Assembly (NCBI GenBank): GCA_023374025.1
Contig: SIJG01000017.1
Span: forward strand, 821,671 to 885,670
Reading direction: 5' to 3'
Source: Heterodera schachtii
Taxonomy: Eukaryota; Nematoda; Chromadorea; Rhabditida; Heteroderidae
DNA length: 64,000 nt
The notes beneath the pieces are model-generated. The model did not search any database, was not told the origin of the DNA, and was given only the letters and a program-made list of their open reading frames with translations. The position numbers and the translations under genes are program-made. Below, in pieces: positions 51,687 to 63,200 of this stretch (the first letter of the stretch is position 1; each line of letters opens with the position of its first letter).

Positions 51687-52175
51687 TCAGATTTTTGCCA
51701 ATATTTGGTGCTGTTATTTTATTATTTTGTGCCGATCGGTTGCCAATTAAGTGTTTTTTATGTTCAAAAATGTAAAACCATCGGCACAATTCGCACTTTT
51801 CGCTCATTTGTTGCTCAACCGTCCCTTTGCTGACCATACATTCCCCCCCCCCCCCTTTTGCTGTTGATCTCCCCCTCAAAATTTACAATTTATTGTACAA
51901 ATCCCACCTTTTAAATGTAAAATTAAACAGATGTATTTATTTATTTATTTCGAATTTTTGAGAAATAAAATAATATAAATAATATTTTTTATTTCATTTC
52001 AAAGAGATCATAAAAACCCTAATTCATAGTATAAAAATTTTTATTATAAATTTTCATGCTTTTGCCCGTCCGTCCGTCTTTGTGTTTTGGCAATTTCCAT
52101 TTGTCTTATTCTGTTTGCTCAATTGTCCGTCCCAATTTTTGTCCTCTTAAAGCGGGGCACATTCTATGCGATTGT
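51687..52175. other. Convergent spacer
   Basis: AT-rich 3' regions of the FN3 gene and the GPCR; poly(C) at about 51844. Nothing else seen. Confidence 0.5.
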
Positions 52176-53784
52176 TCACAGTTCTGTCCCAATGATTTGT
52201 ACAATTGCCGTCTTCGCCGTCCCTTTGGCGCATTTCGCCGTGCCGTTCTTTGACGTGCCGTTGTTGTTGCTGCTGCCATTGCTCTTTTCTTCGCTTTCCA
52301 CCATTACCAACAAATTGGCACGTGCTCCGCCGTTGGCCATTTCCCCGCCAATGCCCGGCGGCGTTTTTCCAAGGCAAATTTCCCTGAGGGTACAGCGGAA
52401 ACTGTGGCCAAAGATCAGATAGACGAAGAAATTGGCGGTGCAATTTATCACCACGAGAAGGTTACTCAGATCAACCAAATAAACGATCACCTGGAAAAAG
52501 CGGAAAATGTACAGAAAGATGGATAAGAGAACGGACATGTTTAAGCTGTTCAGCAAAAGTTAGCTCCAAAAAATTGACGAGAAGTGCGGTAAAATTGCAG
52601 AAAATGAACATACAAACGACGAGGATCAGCGAAACGATGTCCGAATCTGAACGGAATGTCTTCCTTCGTCCATGTTCCATCGGATCAAATTAATGGCAGT
52701 GCCATTTGCATGTTAAAGTGCCATTCTGTTCATTGTTTTGACCTGGGTCGCGCGGACGTCTGAGCACATTGACCACAATGCAAATGTTGAGCACAATTAG
52801 CAAAACGAGCGGACCAACGGCCATGAACACCTTCAGAATGGGTGGCTTGGTCAAGCAAAGAAGCCCATTTTTGCGATGGCATCGCTTACCGTGTACATGT
52901 ACGTGTAGTAAATGGAGTAATACACGTGACTCATGCTTTAAATGGATGAATTGGTCATTTTCACATTTTAGCGTCCATTTTCCGCTCTTTTACCGAAATT
53001 CCGTTGGACAAATTTGGAGACTGTTTATGTTCAGTCCGTCCCTTGTCTCGAAGCAGTCGATTGAGCGAAGTTCGAAGAAGTGCGGAATGTTGTAAAGGAC
53101 AGCCAGACAAGTGGTGACCACAACGAACTTTTGCGCAATTCTTAGGGTCGGAGGGAATTAAATTTGGAAATTTCAACGGAATCCGCACAAAAGGGCGGAC
53201 AGTAGACACTACCGTACCTCACTGTACAGTACGACTCGCTGATTGGTCCTTTCAGTGCGACACTGACGAAGACATCAATGGCAGCACCGACGCAGAAATA
53301 AACAGAAGTAGTTTGGAAAATGGAGGCCAACGGGAAGAAGAAGGGGGCGCCGACTCCGTAGGCATAGGCCAAACCTAAAAAGCAACGAAAAATACGAAAA
53401 AAATGCGAATGATCGCCGCCTTTCCCTTGGCTTACCCATTGGCCCGTGATGCCTCCACGCCTCCAACACAAACAAAAACATCGCAGTGCAAATCATCAGA
53501 AAATCCGAGACAGCCAACGCCATCAGATAAACACTGATGGAGTGGAAGCGTTGTTGGAGATGGCTGTAGACGAGGAGGACCAGCAAATTCCCGGCCAAGC
53601 CGACCATTCCGATCAGTGCCAACACTGTGCCACTGATCACCAAATTGTACATCTGAACAGTCATTAAGGAATCAAAGCATAAGCTTCACATCCGTCGTCC
53701 ATCGTTACTCGCCTGGTAATTGTCGTCGGTTGAGCCAAGGCAAACGTTGCAATTGGGGAGGGCGAAGCTCGGATCACTGTCCAT
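52176..53784 (-). CDS. Rhodopsin-class GPCR, FMRFamide-receptor-like
   Basis: Complete seven-helix receptor. Exon 1 (53784-53713, GC donor at 53711-53712) codes a short N-terminus with three cysteines; exon 2 (53652-53436) holds TM1 (GMVGLAGNLLVLLVYSHL, with the GN of TM1) and TM2 (SISVYLMALAVSDFLMI, the LAVSD motif). TM3 is ASIFQTTSVYFCVGAAI followed by DVF where most family members have D/E-R-Y. TM4 is KFVVVTTCLAVLYNIPHFFE, TM5 AVGPLVLLIVLNICIVVNVL, TM6 SLILVVCMFIFCNFTALLVN and TM7 LSNLLVVINCTANFFVYLIF, where NxxNFxxY replaces NPxxY. ISESYCTVR after TM3 and the TM7 motif resemble FMRFamide-related peptide receptors (FRPR) of nematodes. Ligand unknown. A poly-Asn/Gly/Thr tail ends the protein. 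Confidence 0.8.
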
Positions 53785-55989
53785 TTACAATATTATATCA
53801 ACAATTAACGATCTGATTGCTAATAAAAGTGAAAAAGTTGTGCATCAATCATGTGCCGTTGTTTTTGGTTCGATTTGGCATTGGTCGGCTTTTGCCCTCC
53901 TCTCCTCGGCACCCCCCCCCCCCCCATCATTATCACTTCTCCCCAACCTTTGCCCGTGTTTTGCTTTCGCTTTCCCTTCTCATAAATTGGATTTGCTTTT
54001 CCTTCGTTCTGCAAAAGCAAAAAACATTTTTTTTTGTTGTGAATTAGGGACAAATGAAAGTATTTGTTTACTAAGAAAAACATCGGAGAAATTCGATTTT
54101 TCATTTTACGATTTTTTTAGCATTTTTTGAGTGAAAAAGGAGGAAAATGGCCTAAAAAGAACAAAAGGTAAACGAGGAAAAGAATTTGGCATAGAATTGA
54201 AAGAATTGAATATTATTATTCATTATTCAGTCTCCGCAACAACAAAAAATGATCCATTGACTTCCGACGAAAGAAGCCCTAAAGAAAAGAATGTTGGTGA
54301 AGAACGGTCCAACTAATTCACTGTCCTTTCATTACTCAGTCGTTTATTGGGCGGCAGAATTAATGATGCGTGCCGAAAACGGTTCGTCTACCCGAAAAAT
54401 CGAAGTTTGGCATTTGGTGGCCAAAAAGTTTGCATTTTCTCGCCTTTTAAGACGAAAGTCGCTTAGCAAATGGTGAGTGAAAACGGCAGCAGAAGGATGA
54501 ACGGCCATCCCAAACACAAAATGCCATCCCCCGCCTTAATTAAAAGTATCCAAGCGAATAAATTTGTCATTTTTGACAGGCATTAAAACAGAAATAAAAG
54601 GAAATTCATATTCATCCCCCCCCCCATTCATTGATGAACGCTTTGAGACTTTTTGGCTGCGAATCGTAAGGCACCGCAAAAGGAATTATTGAGGGAAGCA
54701 ATAAAACGAATTGAGAGAATGGGCGGCGTGGGATGGGCACGAGTTGAGGGAGGGGCGACAAATTGGCAAAGTGGGACAATTCACGCACATTGGGGAGGGG
54801 GGAGGAAGACAAGTGCCAAGAGGGAGTCCCACAGAAGAGGGGGGGGGGGGTATCAATTTCACAATTACGTAAACGCTGTTTCATAATTTTATTTGCTTTA
54901 TGGGCAAAGAAAACGAGAATAATCATCTCAGTTACTGATTGGCTGTGGGTGGGCAGTTCGAAACGGACTTGTGGCAATAGTCGGCGATGGTGGCGAAGGA
55001 TATATTAAAGTGTAAATGGTGGACATCGAATGGGGGGGGGGAGAGTTATCGGCGGAGGCGGAGGACGTGTGTTTCATTCATTCGGCTCTTACCCGCCTCC
55101 CCCCCCCCCCGTGCCGTTCCTCCCCCCCCCCCCCCCCGCTCCCCCGTCGGCATCATTTCCCCTTCCGCACCCCTCCCTTCCCCACTCATCTGTCATTCCC
55201 GTCTTAAAAAGGCGAGAAATTCGGGCCTGTTGGCAGAAATCTCTTGGGAATATGTAAAAGTTTGGTAAAATTGGACCATAAATTTGGAAAACGGAAATTG
55301 AAGGAGGAAGAGCAAAAGGTTCAAATTGGGCGATGAAGCGATAAAGTGAGGGGAAGAGAGACGACGGCGGAACAGAAATGATGCGATTGAGGGGAAAGGG
55401 CCAAAGGGTCAAACGGAAAGTCAAACACTAAACGCTTTTACTGAAATTGCCAAAATTGTGAGAGGTAATTATTCTAAGTGTAATTGTACCCAGCAGAAGG
55501 AGAGGGAGAGACAAATAAGCACAAATGGGAAAAGGCAATCAAATGACGTAATTAACGAAAAATAAACATAATAAAGGTAGGAGGCGGACCATTTATTAGG
55601 AAACAATTAGGTACATCCGAATTATCTTACACCCTTAGAATTCGAGCTTCTCTGAGCGAAGCTTGGCTTAGAACTCAAAGCCGAAGTACGAAACAAATAC
55701 TTATTTTTATGAGATTTGTGCCGCCTCTAATTTTGACCAACTGAATCAAACTGACAACAAATAGAAAAATAAATTTTCGAATTTTGCTTAAAACAACGGC
55801 CTGGGACAGAGTTATAACGTAATAAAAATTTGAAACTCCCACAAGTGTTTTCTGAAATGATAAATTGATTAGAATTCGCTTCGAAAAAGATTCTCTTTTC
55901 AAAAACTTTTTTTAGAAATCAAATTGTTCGGTTTGGATGGGAATGAAGCAAGTTATGGCTGATCATTGATCAAAATAAATTGTGCAACA
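53785..55989. other. Intergenic, poly(C)-rich, no gene seen
   Basis: 2.2 kb between the GPCR start and the hAT-like element. Poly(C) at about 53911, 54618, 55100 and 55123; poly(G) at 54840. Small open frames show no domains or splice logic. AT-rich towards the right. Confidence 0.5.
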
Positions 55990-55997
55990 AAAAAGGC

Positions 55998-56939
55998 TAG
56001 AGTGCCACGGGACCGGGAATTTTTGCCAAAACCGGGACCGGGACTTGCCGGGACCTGAGAAGCCGGGACCGGGACCTCGATTTTTTTCGGGACCGGGACC
56101 GGGAACCGGGACCAACCGGGAATTTTTAAAAATTCAAAAAAATTCAAATTTTTAATTTTTTTCAACTGAAAATAATACAAAATTAAATTTTTATTTTGTT
56201 TTTTATTTAATAAAATCCAAAAGATAAAGCTAAATTAAATTAATGAAAATTTTCAAACAAATTTCTTTAATTATTTCAAACAATTAATCATTTTTTGGAT
56301 TAAATGATCGAATATTATTATAAATTAATATTTGGTTTTCACATCACATTCTTTCGGCGCGCTTTTTCAAACAACTTTTGGGAAAGAAGGGGCCCGGCGG
56401 TGCCGATAGGCACCGCCGGGGGAAATTTTGAAAATTTGGGTGTAATTTGTTAACAGATTTTCAACAAAAAAGGTGGTTTTTGGGATTATTAAGCTCAATT
56501 GGTAGGATTTTCATTTAAAAAATGATAAAATATGTATCAATTTAAAATTGATAAAACTATGAGGAGTCATATTTTCTCTATAGGAAACCCACGAGTATAC
56601 AAAAAGAAAATTCAAAATAATTTAATTTCTGTAGAGGGATTGAACCAGGGGAAAGAAGAAGGGAAAGTCAAGGCGAATAGCCACTAGGCCATTTGCACAC
56701 TTGGCAGTGTTACTTTTAAAGAATATATTAATTATTTTTTTAATTTTTTCCTTTGACTCTAATTTTCATCACTAATTTTTCACTCAGACCCCCATTCTTA
56801 CCAGTGCTTGTTTTTCCCGGTTCCCGGTTGCCCTACCGGGACCGGGACCTGAGCTTTTCAAAATTCGGGACCGGGAACCGGGACCGGGACCTCTGATGAC
56901 CGGGAATTCCCGGCCCGGTCCCGGTCCCGTGGCACTCTA
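55998..56939. mobile_element. hAT-like non-autonomous transposon, 942 bp
   Basis: Termini are inverted repeats starting TAGAGTGCCACGGGACCGGG. A perfect 8-base duplication AAAAAGGC flanks the element (55990-55997 and 56940-56947). Both subterminal regions are packed with CGGGACC/GGTCCCG words (about 56010-56120 and 56815-56930), probable transposase-binding repeats. The centre is AT-rich and non-coding and includes a second inverted GC patch (56391-56422, GGCGGTGCC/GGCACCGCC) and a tRNA-like segment. 8-base duplications and the TAG start fit hAT. Confidence 0.88.
56632..56700 (-). repeat. tRNA-like segment (SINE head or tRNA pseudogene) inside the hAT element
   Basis: On the minus strand it shows an A-box-like TGGCCTAGTGG (56691-56681) and a B-box-like GGTTCAATCCC (56646-56636), spaced as in a tRNA gene. 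Stems do not pair well enough for a functional tRNA, so I read it as a tRNA-derived SINE head or a decayed tRNA. Confidence 0.55.
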
Positions 56940-57343
56940 AAAAAGGCAATGACCAGTGTATTTTGAATTAGCATGCAAAATTACGCCAATTATGCTATTT
57001 GGCGAAATGATTAATTTGTCTAACACTGACACTGGGCTTGACCCATTTAGATAGTTGGCTACCATTTTCATATACATTTTTTTTCGCCTAAATCCCAAAT
57101 GGATCCTTATGACCTAATAGAGCCTGTAGACATCTCATCAAAGTTGAACATCAATTTCGAAAGTCAAAAGTGGCAGGAAAGAAAAGAGGCATTTGACGCA
57201 CTGCAACAATTGTTGTTGCAATCGCCGCGACTTGCTGATTCGCCAAATTATCGGGAGGTCATCGAACATCTGACCAAGGTCAACCATCAAAAAATGAATG
57301 GATTCTAATATATCTAATTATATTTATTTAAATATTTAAGGCT

Positions 57344-59864
57344 ATGGCAAATGATGCAAATATCATTGTGGCCGCAAGTGCCACCAAATGCGTGATGTTT
57401 TTCGCCAAGGGATTGCGTTCCAAATTCACTCCTTACGTGTCATTGGTTGTCCCGGTGATCTTCACCAAGTTCAAGGAGAAGAAACAGTTGCTCAGAGATG
57501 CGCTCGTCGAGTGCATCGATGGCATCGCAACATATACCGTAAAAATGGACAATCCAATTGAAATGAATTATTAAAAAAATTAAATTATATTTAGAGTTTT
57601 GACCACCTCAGCAAGGCCCGTGCTCGAGACTCTGTCCTCCAAACAGAATCCGAGTCAGAAATCACAGACGAATTTGTTCATCTACCGCGTTTTCCGTATT
57701 CTTCCGGCCAACGACATTCCCAAGGGTTTGCTCAAGGATTTGGTAGCCATTCTGAGCAAAGTCACATTTTGTCAGACTTTTTTACCTAATTTTCGGCCTT
57801 TTAGCATGGCTCTGATGCCGATCCCGAAGTGAGAGACTCCTCTTTTGCTGCATTGGGTGCCATTATGAAATGCATTGGGGAAAAGGCCTTAGGCTGCTTC
57901 ATTTCGCCTGAATTGGCCAAAGATACGAGCAAAATGGCCAAGGTCGTTTAATGTATATATTTTTTAATTTAATTTTATTTTTAGGTTACTGAATACCAAG
58001 ACAAAGCAATGTCGGAAGCTGCTGTTATAACACAGGTAAAATTTGTATTCGAACAAACTATTAAGGTGTTGCAAAAATAATTTTAGAATCAAGCCCGTGC
58101 CACTGATTTGTCTGGCACTTCGTCCTCCAATCGGCAGAGTGAGTCCGGCACGCAACAAAACGCTTGTGAAAATGAAGTTGATCTCTGGGATTTGATGGAA
58201 CCAGTCGACATTTCTTCAAAGTTGAACATCAATTTCGAAAGTCAAAAATGGCAGGAAAGGAAAGAGGCATTGGACGCACTGCAACAATTGTTGTTACAAT
58301 CGCCGCGACTTGCTGAATCGCCAAATTACCGGGAGGTCATCGGACGCTTAACAAAGGTATATTTTTCGGTTGAATCATAAATAAGCAACTGGTTCTCAAA
58401 AATTTGCCTTTAAAAAATACCCCCCCCCCCCCCCCTCCTCCTACCCCGTCTCCCCTCACACCAAACACGACAAAACGTTTCCGCCCAAATGTCGCCGCAA
58501 AATTTTTATTATTAATTCCTAGGTTTTCAAAAAAGAATAAAGATTTTTTTAATATTCTTGAATTTTTGACGCTTTTTTGGTACTTTTCCGTTTTGGGCAT
58601 ACACCTCGAAATTTAAAAAAATCACTTACGGGACAATTTAAACACTTCCATTTCCATCGAATAAATTAGCATAGGCGATAAAGGACTTTCTTTGACGCAT
58701 AAATTATTGAATGTGAAACTTTTTTTAATTTTGAGGTGTAGGCCCAAAACGGAATAGTACCACATTTTTTGTTGCTCTCCGCGGTTTTTTGTGTTCGTAA
58801 GGAGCAAAGAAATTTTTAAAAAATGCGACGAAAATACTACCGTTTATCAGTTAAAATTAAAATATTTGGACCTTTATTTAATTTGATTAAAATTGTTAGT
58901 TAGGCCCTGCTGGAAAAGACTTTTTGTAAACCAAATAGCTTAAAATTATCCCTTGAAGAAATTTACAAAAAAAAAATAATATGAAATGGAAAACTTGGAA
59001 AATTTTTGTTTCTATTACCAATTCTAATTTAGACTATGGCAAATGATGCAAATATCATTGTGGCCGCAAGTGCCACCAAATGCGTGATGTTTTTCGCCAA
59101 GGGATTGCGTTCCAAATTCACTCCTTACGTGTCGTTGGTTGTCCCGGTGATCTTCACCAAGTTCAAGGAGAAGAAACAGTTGCTCAGAGATGCGCTCGTC
59201 GAGTGCATCGATGGCATCGCAACATATACCGTAAAAATGGACAATCCAATTGAAATGAATTATTAAAAAAATTAAATTATATTTAGAGTTTTGACCACCT
59301 CAGCAAGGCCCGTGCTCGAGACTCTGTCCTCCAAACAGAATCCGAGTCAGAAATCACAGACGAATTTGTTCATCTACCGCGCTTTCCGTATTCTTCCGGC
59401 CAACGACATTCCCAAGGGTTTGCTCAAGGATTTGGTAGCCATTCTGAGCAAAGTCACATTTTGTCAGACTTTTTTTACCTAATTTTCGGCCTTTTAGCAT
59501 GGCTCTGATGCCGATCCCGAAGTGAGAGACTCCTCTTTTGCTGCATTGGGTGCCATTATGAAATGCATTGGGGAAAAGGCCTTAGGCTGCTTCATTTCGC
59601 CTGAATTGGCCAAAGATACGAGCAAAATGGCCAAGGTCGTTTAATGTATATATTTTTTAATTTAATTTTATTTTTAGGTTACTGAATACCAAGACAAAGC
59701 AATGTCGGAAGCTGCTGTTATAACACAGGTAAAATTTGTATTCGAACAAACTATTAAGGTGTTGCAAAAATAATTTTAGAATCAAGCCCGTGCCACTGAT
59801 TTGTCTGGCACTTCGTCCTCCAATCGGCAGAGTGAGTCCGGCACGCAACAAAACGCTTGTAAAA
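57344..59864 (+). repeat. 828-base direct duplication, nearly identical
   Basis: 57344-58171 and 59036-59864 (offset 1692, then 1693) match at all but about three positions, introns included: T/C and A/G changes in exons and one extra T in an intron. The first exon of each module (57099-57278 and the matching part of 58087-58356) differs at roughly ten positions. Confidence 0.9.
58579..58761. mobile_element. GGTACT-family MITE, decayed copy, in a TOG intron
   Basis: 183 bases. Ends read GGTACTTTTCCGTTTTGGGC and, on the other strand, GGTACTATTCCGTTTTGGGC; they share the GTTTTGGGCCTACACC-type core with the intact copy at 28031-28248. Flanks GCTTTTTT and ACATTTTT are a weak 8-base duplication. 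Present only in the second TOG module; the matching intron of the first is 62 bases. Confidence 0.75.
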
Positions 59865-60243
59865 ATTACGCATTTGATTATGTCAATACTCCTTCAGGGT
59901 CTCGCATTCCCAGACTCATTCGAGTCGAACCTAAAAAATGAAATTTATACTTCCATTCTCATTGACAATATTACGATTGTGCATTATTTTCCTGTTGATC
60001 TCACTTACTCACCGACACTTTTAAGGAAAAGTCACTTTGATATCGGATATATAGAATTGTTTCTCTTAACGTTGTTTTCATCACATTATGAATTAAAAAT
60101 CCCTATAATAAATATTCTCCGATTTTTGCTTATTTTTTCGGAATGGTTCGATGATTTGCTTTTCTCTTCAATATTTTTGGTTCTGCGCAAATCTTTTTAT
60201 CATTTCTTACAATTTATCAGTTTTTGTTGATTGTGTTTTAGAA

Positions 60244-63200
60244 ATGGAATTTTTTTTGGGCGATTTCGAATCGGATGAAGACGAAGTTGATGAAATTTCG
60301 CAAGTTCTTTTACGGGAACAAATTTCACAAATGCAAACGGAGGATTTCTTCCTTCCTGCGCACATAAAATTCACAACTGATGCTTTTGAAGAGGAGAACA
60401 ACGATTTTCTGTCGGCTGCTGATTTTCCTGATGACTACCATTACTTTGACAATTTTTCGGATGAGCAGGAGGAAATCAAACTTATGGAATCGCCAATGTT
60501 GGTGGAAATTCCCGACGAAATGGACACTCCCTCACATTCTTTTGGTCCGTTAATTTGACAAAAGACAGTAATATTGAGGTTGATTTTTTGAGATTATTCC
60601 ATCAAATTGAGTGGCAATGAAATCGAAATTTTGGATCGAATTCCGGTTATATCCAAACCCGGGCCGACAAAGTCTGTTCATGCTTTGCACCGACCTGTTG
60701 CTGAGGTATTCGTAAGACTATTACAGTTCAGCATTTAAGAGGACTTTTTAGAAAATTCAGAACGAAAATTTGCTCCCGGGCGCACATCAGCAAAAACAAC
60801 GGCAACAAATTGAGAAAACGCAACGGCCATCCCTGGCGATGGATTCGGCTGATATGAAAAGGCGAAGGCGCCCGACAATGAACGCGGATGACTTTGTTTA
60901 CACTCCGCTGAAAAAAGTACGACTGACAGTCAGAAAAATAGAGGAAAACGTTGTGGTAAAGAGAGAGGAGGAAACTTTGGTCGCGAAAAAAGAGAAGAAA
61001 CCAAAGGAAAGGAGCGAAAAACCGAAGGAAATAAGAGAAAAGCCAAAGGAAATGAAAGAAAAGCAAAGAGAAAGAAGCGAAAAACCGAAGGAAGTGAAAG
61101 AAAAGCCAAAGGAAACGAAGGAAAAGCCAAAAGAAATGAGAGAAAAGCCAAAGGAAATGAAGGAAAAGGAATTCCAAGGGATTGAAATGACCAAAAAAAC
61201 AACGGAAATAATGGCAGCAAAAAAGGAAATAAAGCCAAAAGAGCTGAACGAAATGCAACTGCAAAGGCTCAATCTGATCAAAAAGATCAAAGAGAAGAAA
61301 GCGGCGGCAAAAGAGAAGAGGGAGAGGGAGCGGAACGAAAAACAAATGCAAAGACTCGAATTTATTCGACGAATGACCGAACTGCGCCATTTGAATCCGT
61401 TGGCTTCCCCATCGCGTGGGCCTTTCCTCTACGAAGGCGACTATTTTTACCGGGAAATTTTAGTCGGGTAATTATCGCTCCGCTGACACTTATCTGAATG
61501 CGTTTTCAGTCGACCAGATTCAAATGCCAACAATGATGAAGCGGAGGTCGATTGTGTCAGTGTTAGTGCCCCCGGAGGTTTTGATGAATTATTCGTCACA
61601 AACCCAGCCGAAAATAGTGCCATTTCGATAAGCAAAATGATTTGTGGAAGAAAGAAGGCTTTGAACAACAAGGAAGAGGATGGAGGGACCTATTCAGAAG
61701 AAAGGTGGGCGTATTAAAATGGTTTTTCGTGAGGCGTGAGAAATTAAATTTTTAAATGTTTCAGTTTCAAAAACCTTGGTGTTGAAGCCCGCGAATTTCT
61801 TGGCAGTTTCCTCAAATTCATCGATGACCAGCGTCTCGTTGACTTGGCAACCCAAGGAGTCACTGGTGGTGCGTCAATGTTTCACAGTTTGACGATGAAA
61901 AACGCCAACTGTCTGCGAGAGTCTTTACGGCTTTATTGTAAAGTAAATTTTTACATATCAGGGGAGAGAGAGGATGTGTCCATGATGGGATGGAGAGGGT
62001 GCTTTGGTTCATCAGAGATGAAAGTGCACACCAAATTTTGTTAATTTCAGTCCGGCCAAGCGCTTCTTGTGCAAGTTCATTTTTGGCTGTTAAAGCATTT
62101 GAGTCAAACTCGACTGACTTCGTACTTAAATCTGTTACGCTTCCTTAAAAACGCGGTTTGTTTAGACTTTTAAAAACCAAAGACAAAACTTTACAAATTA
62201 AAGGGCAGCAATCTCAGCGATTACATTGCCTCTTCTCCAACCGCTGAAGCCGAACTCGAAAAGGCGAACAAAACCATTTCTGAATTCATTGCGCAAAAAC
62301 TGTACGAGCCTCCGTTGAGTTCGTCTTCCAAATTTATCGAAGTTTGTTCTTGGAATAGTTCAAACAAAATCTTTTTCAAAAAATAAACCTGCAATTAAGT
62401 GCGATCCTATCAAAAATGTGAGTTTGGTGCTCGTCTATCCGCAAATCAATGCCAAGATGAGTCAGCACACAATCCGTGCCCACGAGACACTGTTCAGGTC
62501 ACCGCTCTTCCGTCGCTTTCCCTTTGCAAAAGCTAATCGTCCGATGGGTCAAATGCTTTCAGGAATCTCTTGCCACTTGCTGTTTGCTGTGTCGAGAAGG
62601 TTGAGCTTAACTTGAACGTCGACCGGCCCATCAGTGTGGAGGAGTGCGCTTGGATGTGCATTCGGATGATTCGGCAGAGGGTCAAAGAAATAGCGAAAAG
62701 GCGGCAAAACGATCACATTTTTCTTGCGGGATGGGGCACCACCTGTTGGCTCAACCACAAAGTATGCTTTTGAGGCTATTGACGACAATTTTTTCTAACC
62801 ATTTCAGGCTGTAAGCAAAGTTTCCAATGTTTCCGGCATTTTGGACTTTGCCTTTCCCACAGAGAGTCCTTGCGGCTCCAGGGGGGTTGGTCATTTCATT
62901 TGAATCTTCCACCGATGCAAATAATTTTCGTTCAGTCAGTCGACGACCAAATTTGTTTGACTTACCCATCAACTCTTTTTGTTGTTGGCGAAGATGCACA
63001 CAATGTTCGAATGCAGGCCTTACGTCAACTTCGTAAAAATATGATTGGTAATGTGTTTCTGAACTTTAACCACAACTAAATTGGTTGGGCGAGGGAAGAG
63101 TCAATCAAAATAAATCCAATAGTAAATATTAGTGAAATTAAAAGAATTATGTGAAAGGGGTATTTCTTTTTTTTGGAGTTTGGAATTTTGAAATGAAAAT

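Larger units (their letters stand above)
57099..59941 (+). pseudogene. Tandem TOG-domain gene (XMAP215/Dis1 family), frame disrupted
   Basis: TOG domains bind tubulin in microtubule polymerases of the XMAP215/ch-TOG/ZYG-9 family. Eleven exons: 57099-57278, 57341-57538, 57595-57760, 57805-57942, 57985-58035, 58087-58356, 59033-59230, 59287-59452, 59498-59635, 59678-59728, 59780-59941. They encode two copies of one TOG1-like array (WQERKEAFDALQQLLLQSPR; FAKGLRSKFTPYVSLVVPVI; NDIPKGLLKDLVAILSK; EVRDSSFAALGAIMKCIGEK) joined by a Ser-rich linker, then a stop. There is no TOG3-5 or C-terminal region. Exons 3 and 8 are 166 bases between phase-0 introns, one base too long; removing one C at 57617-57619 and 59309-59311 restores the TOG reading (SKAVLETLSSK). 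As it stands translation ends early in exon 4. Either a pseudogene or a systematic base error. KANSL3 follows 302 bases on. Confidence 0.72.
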
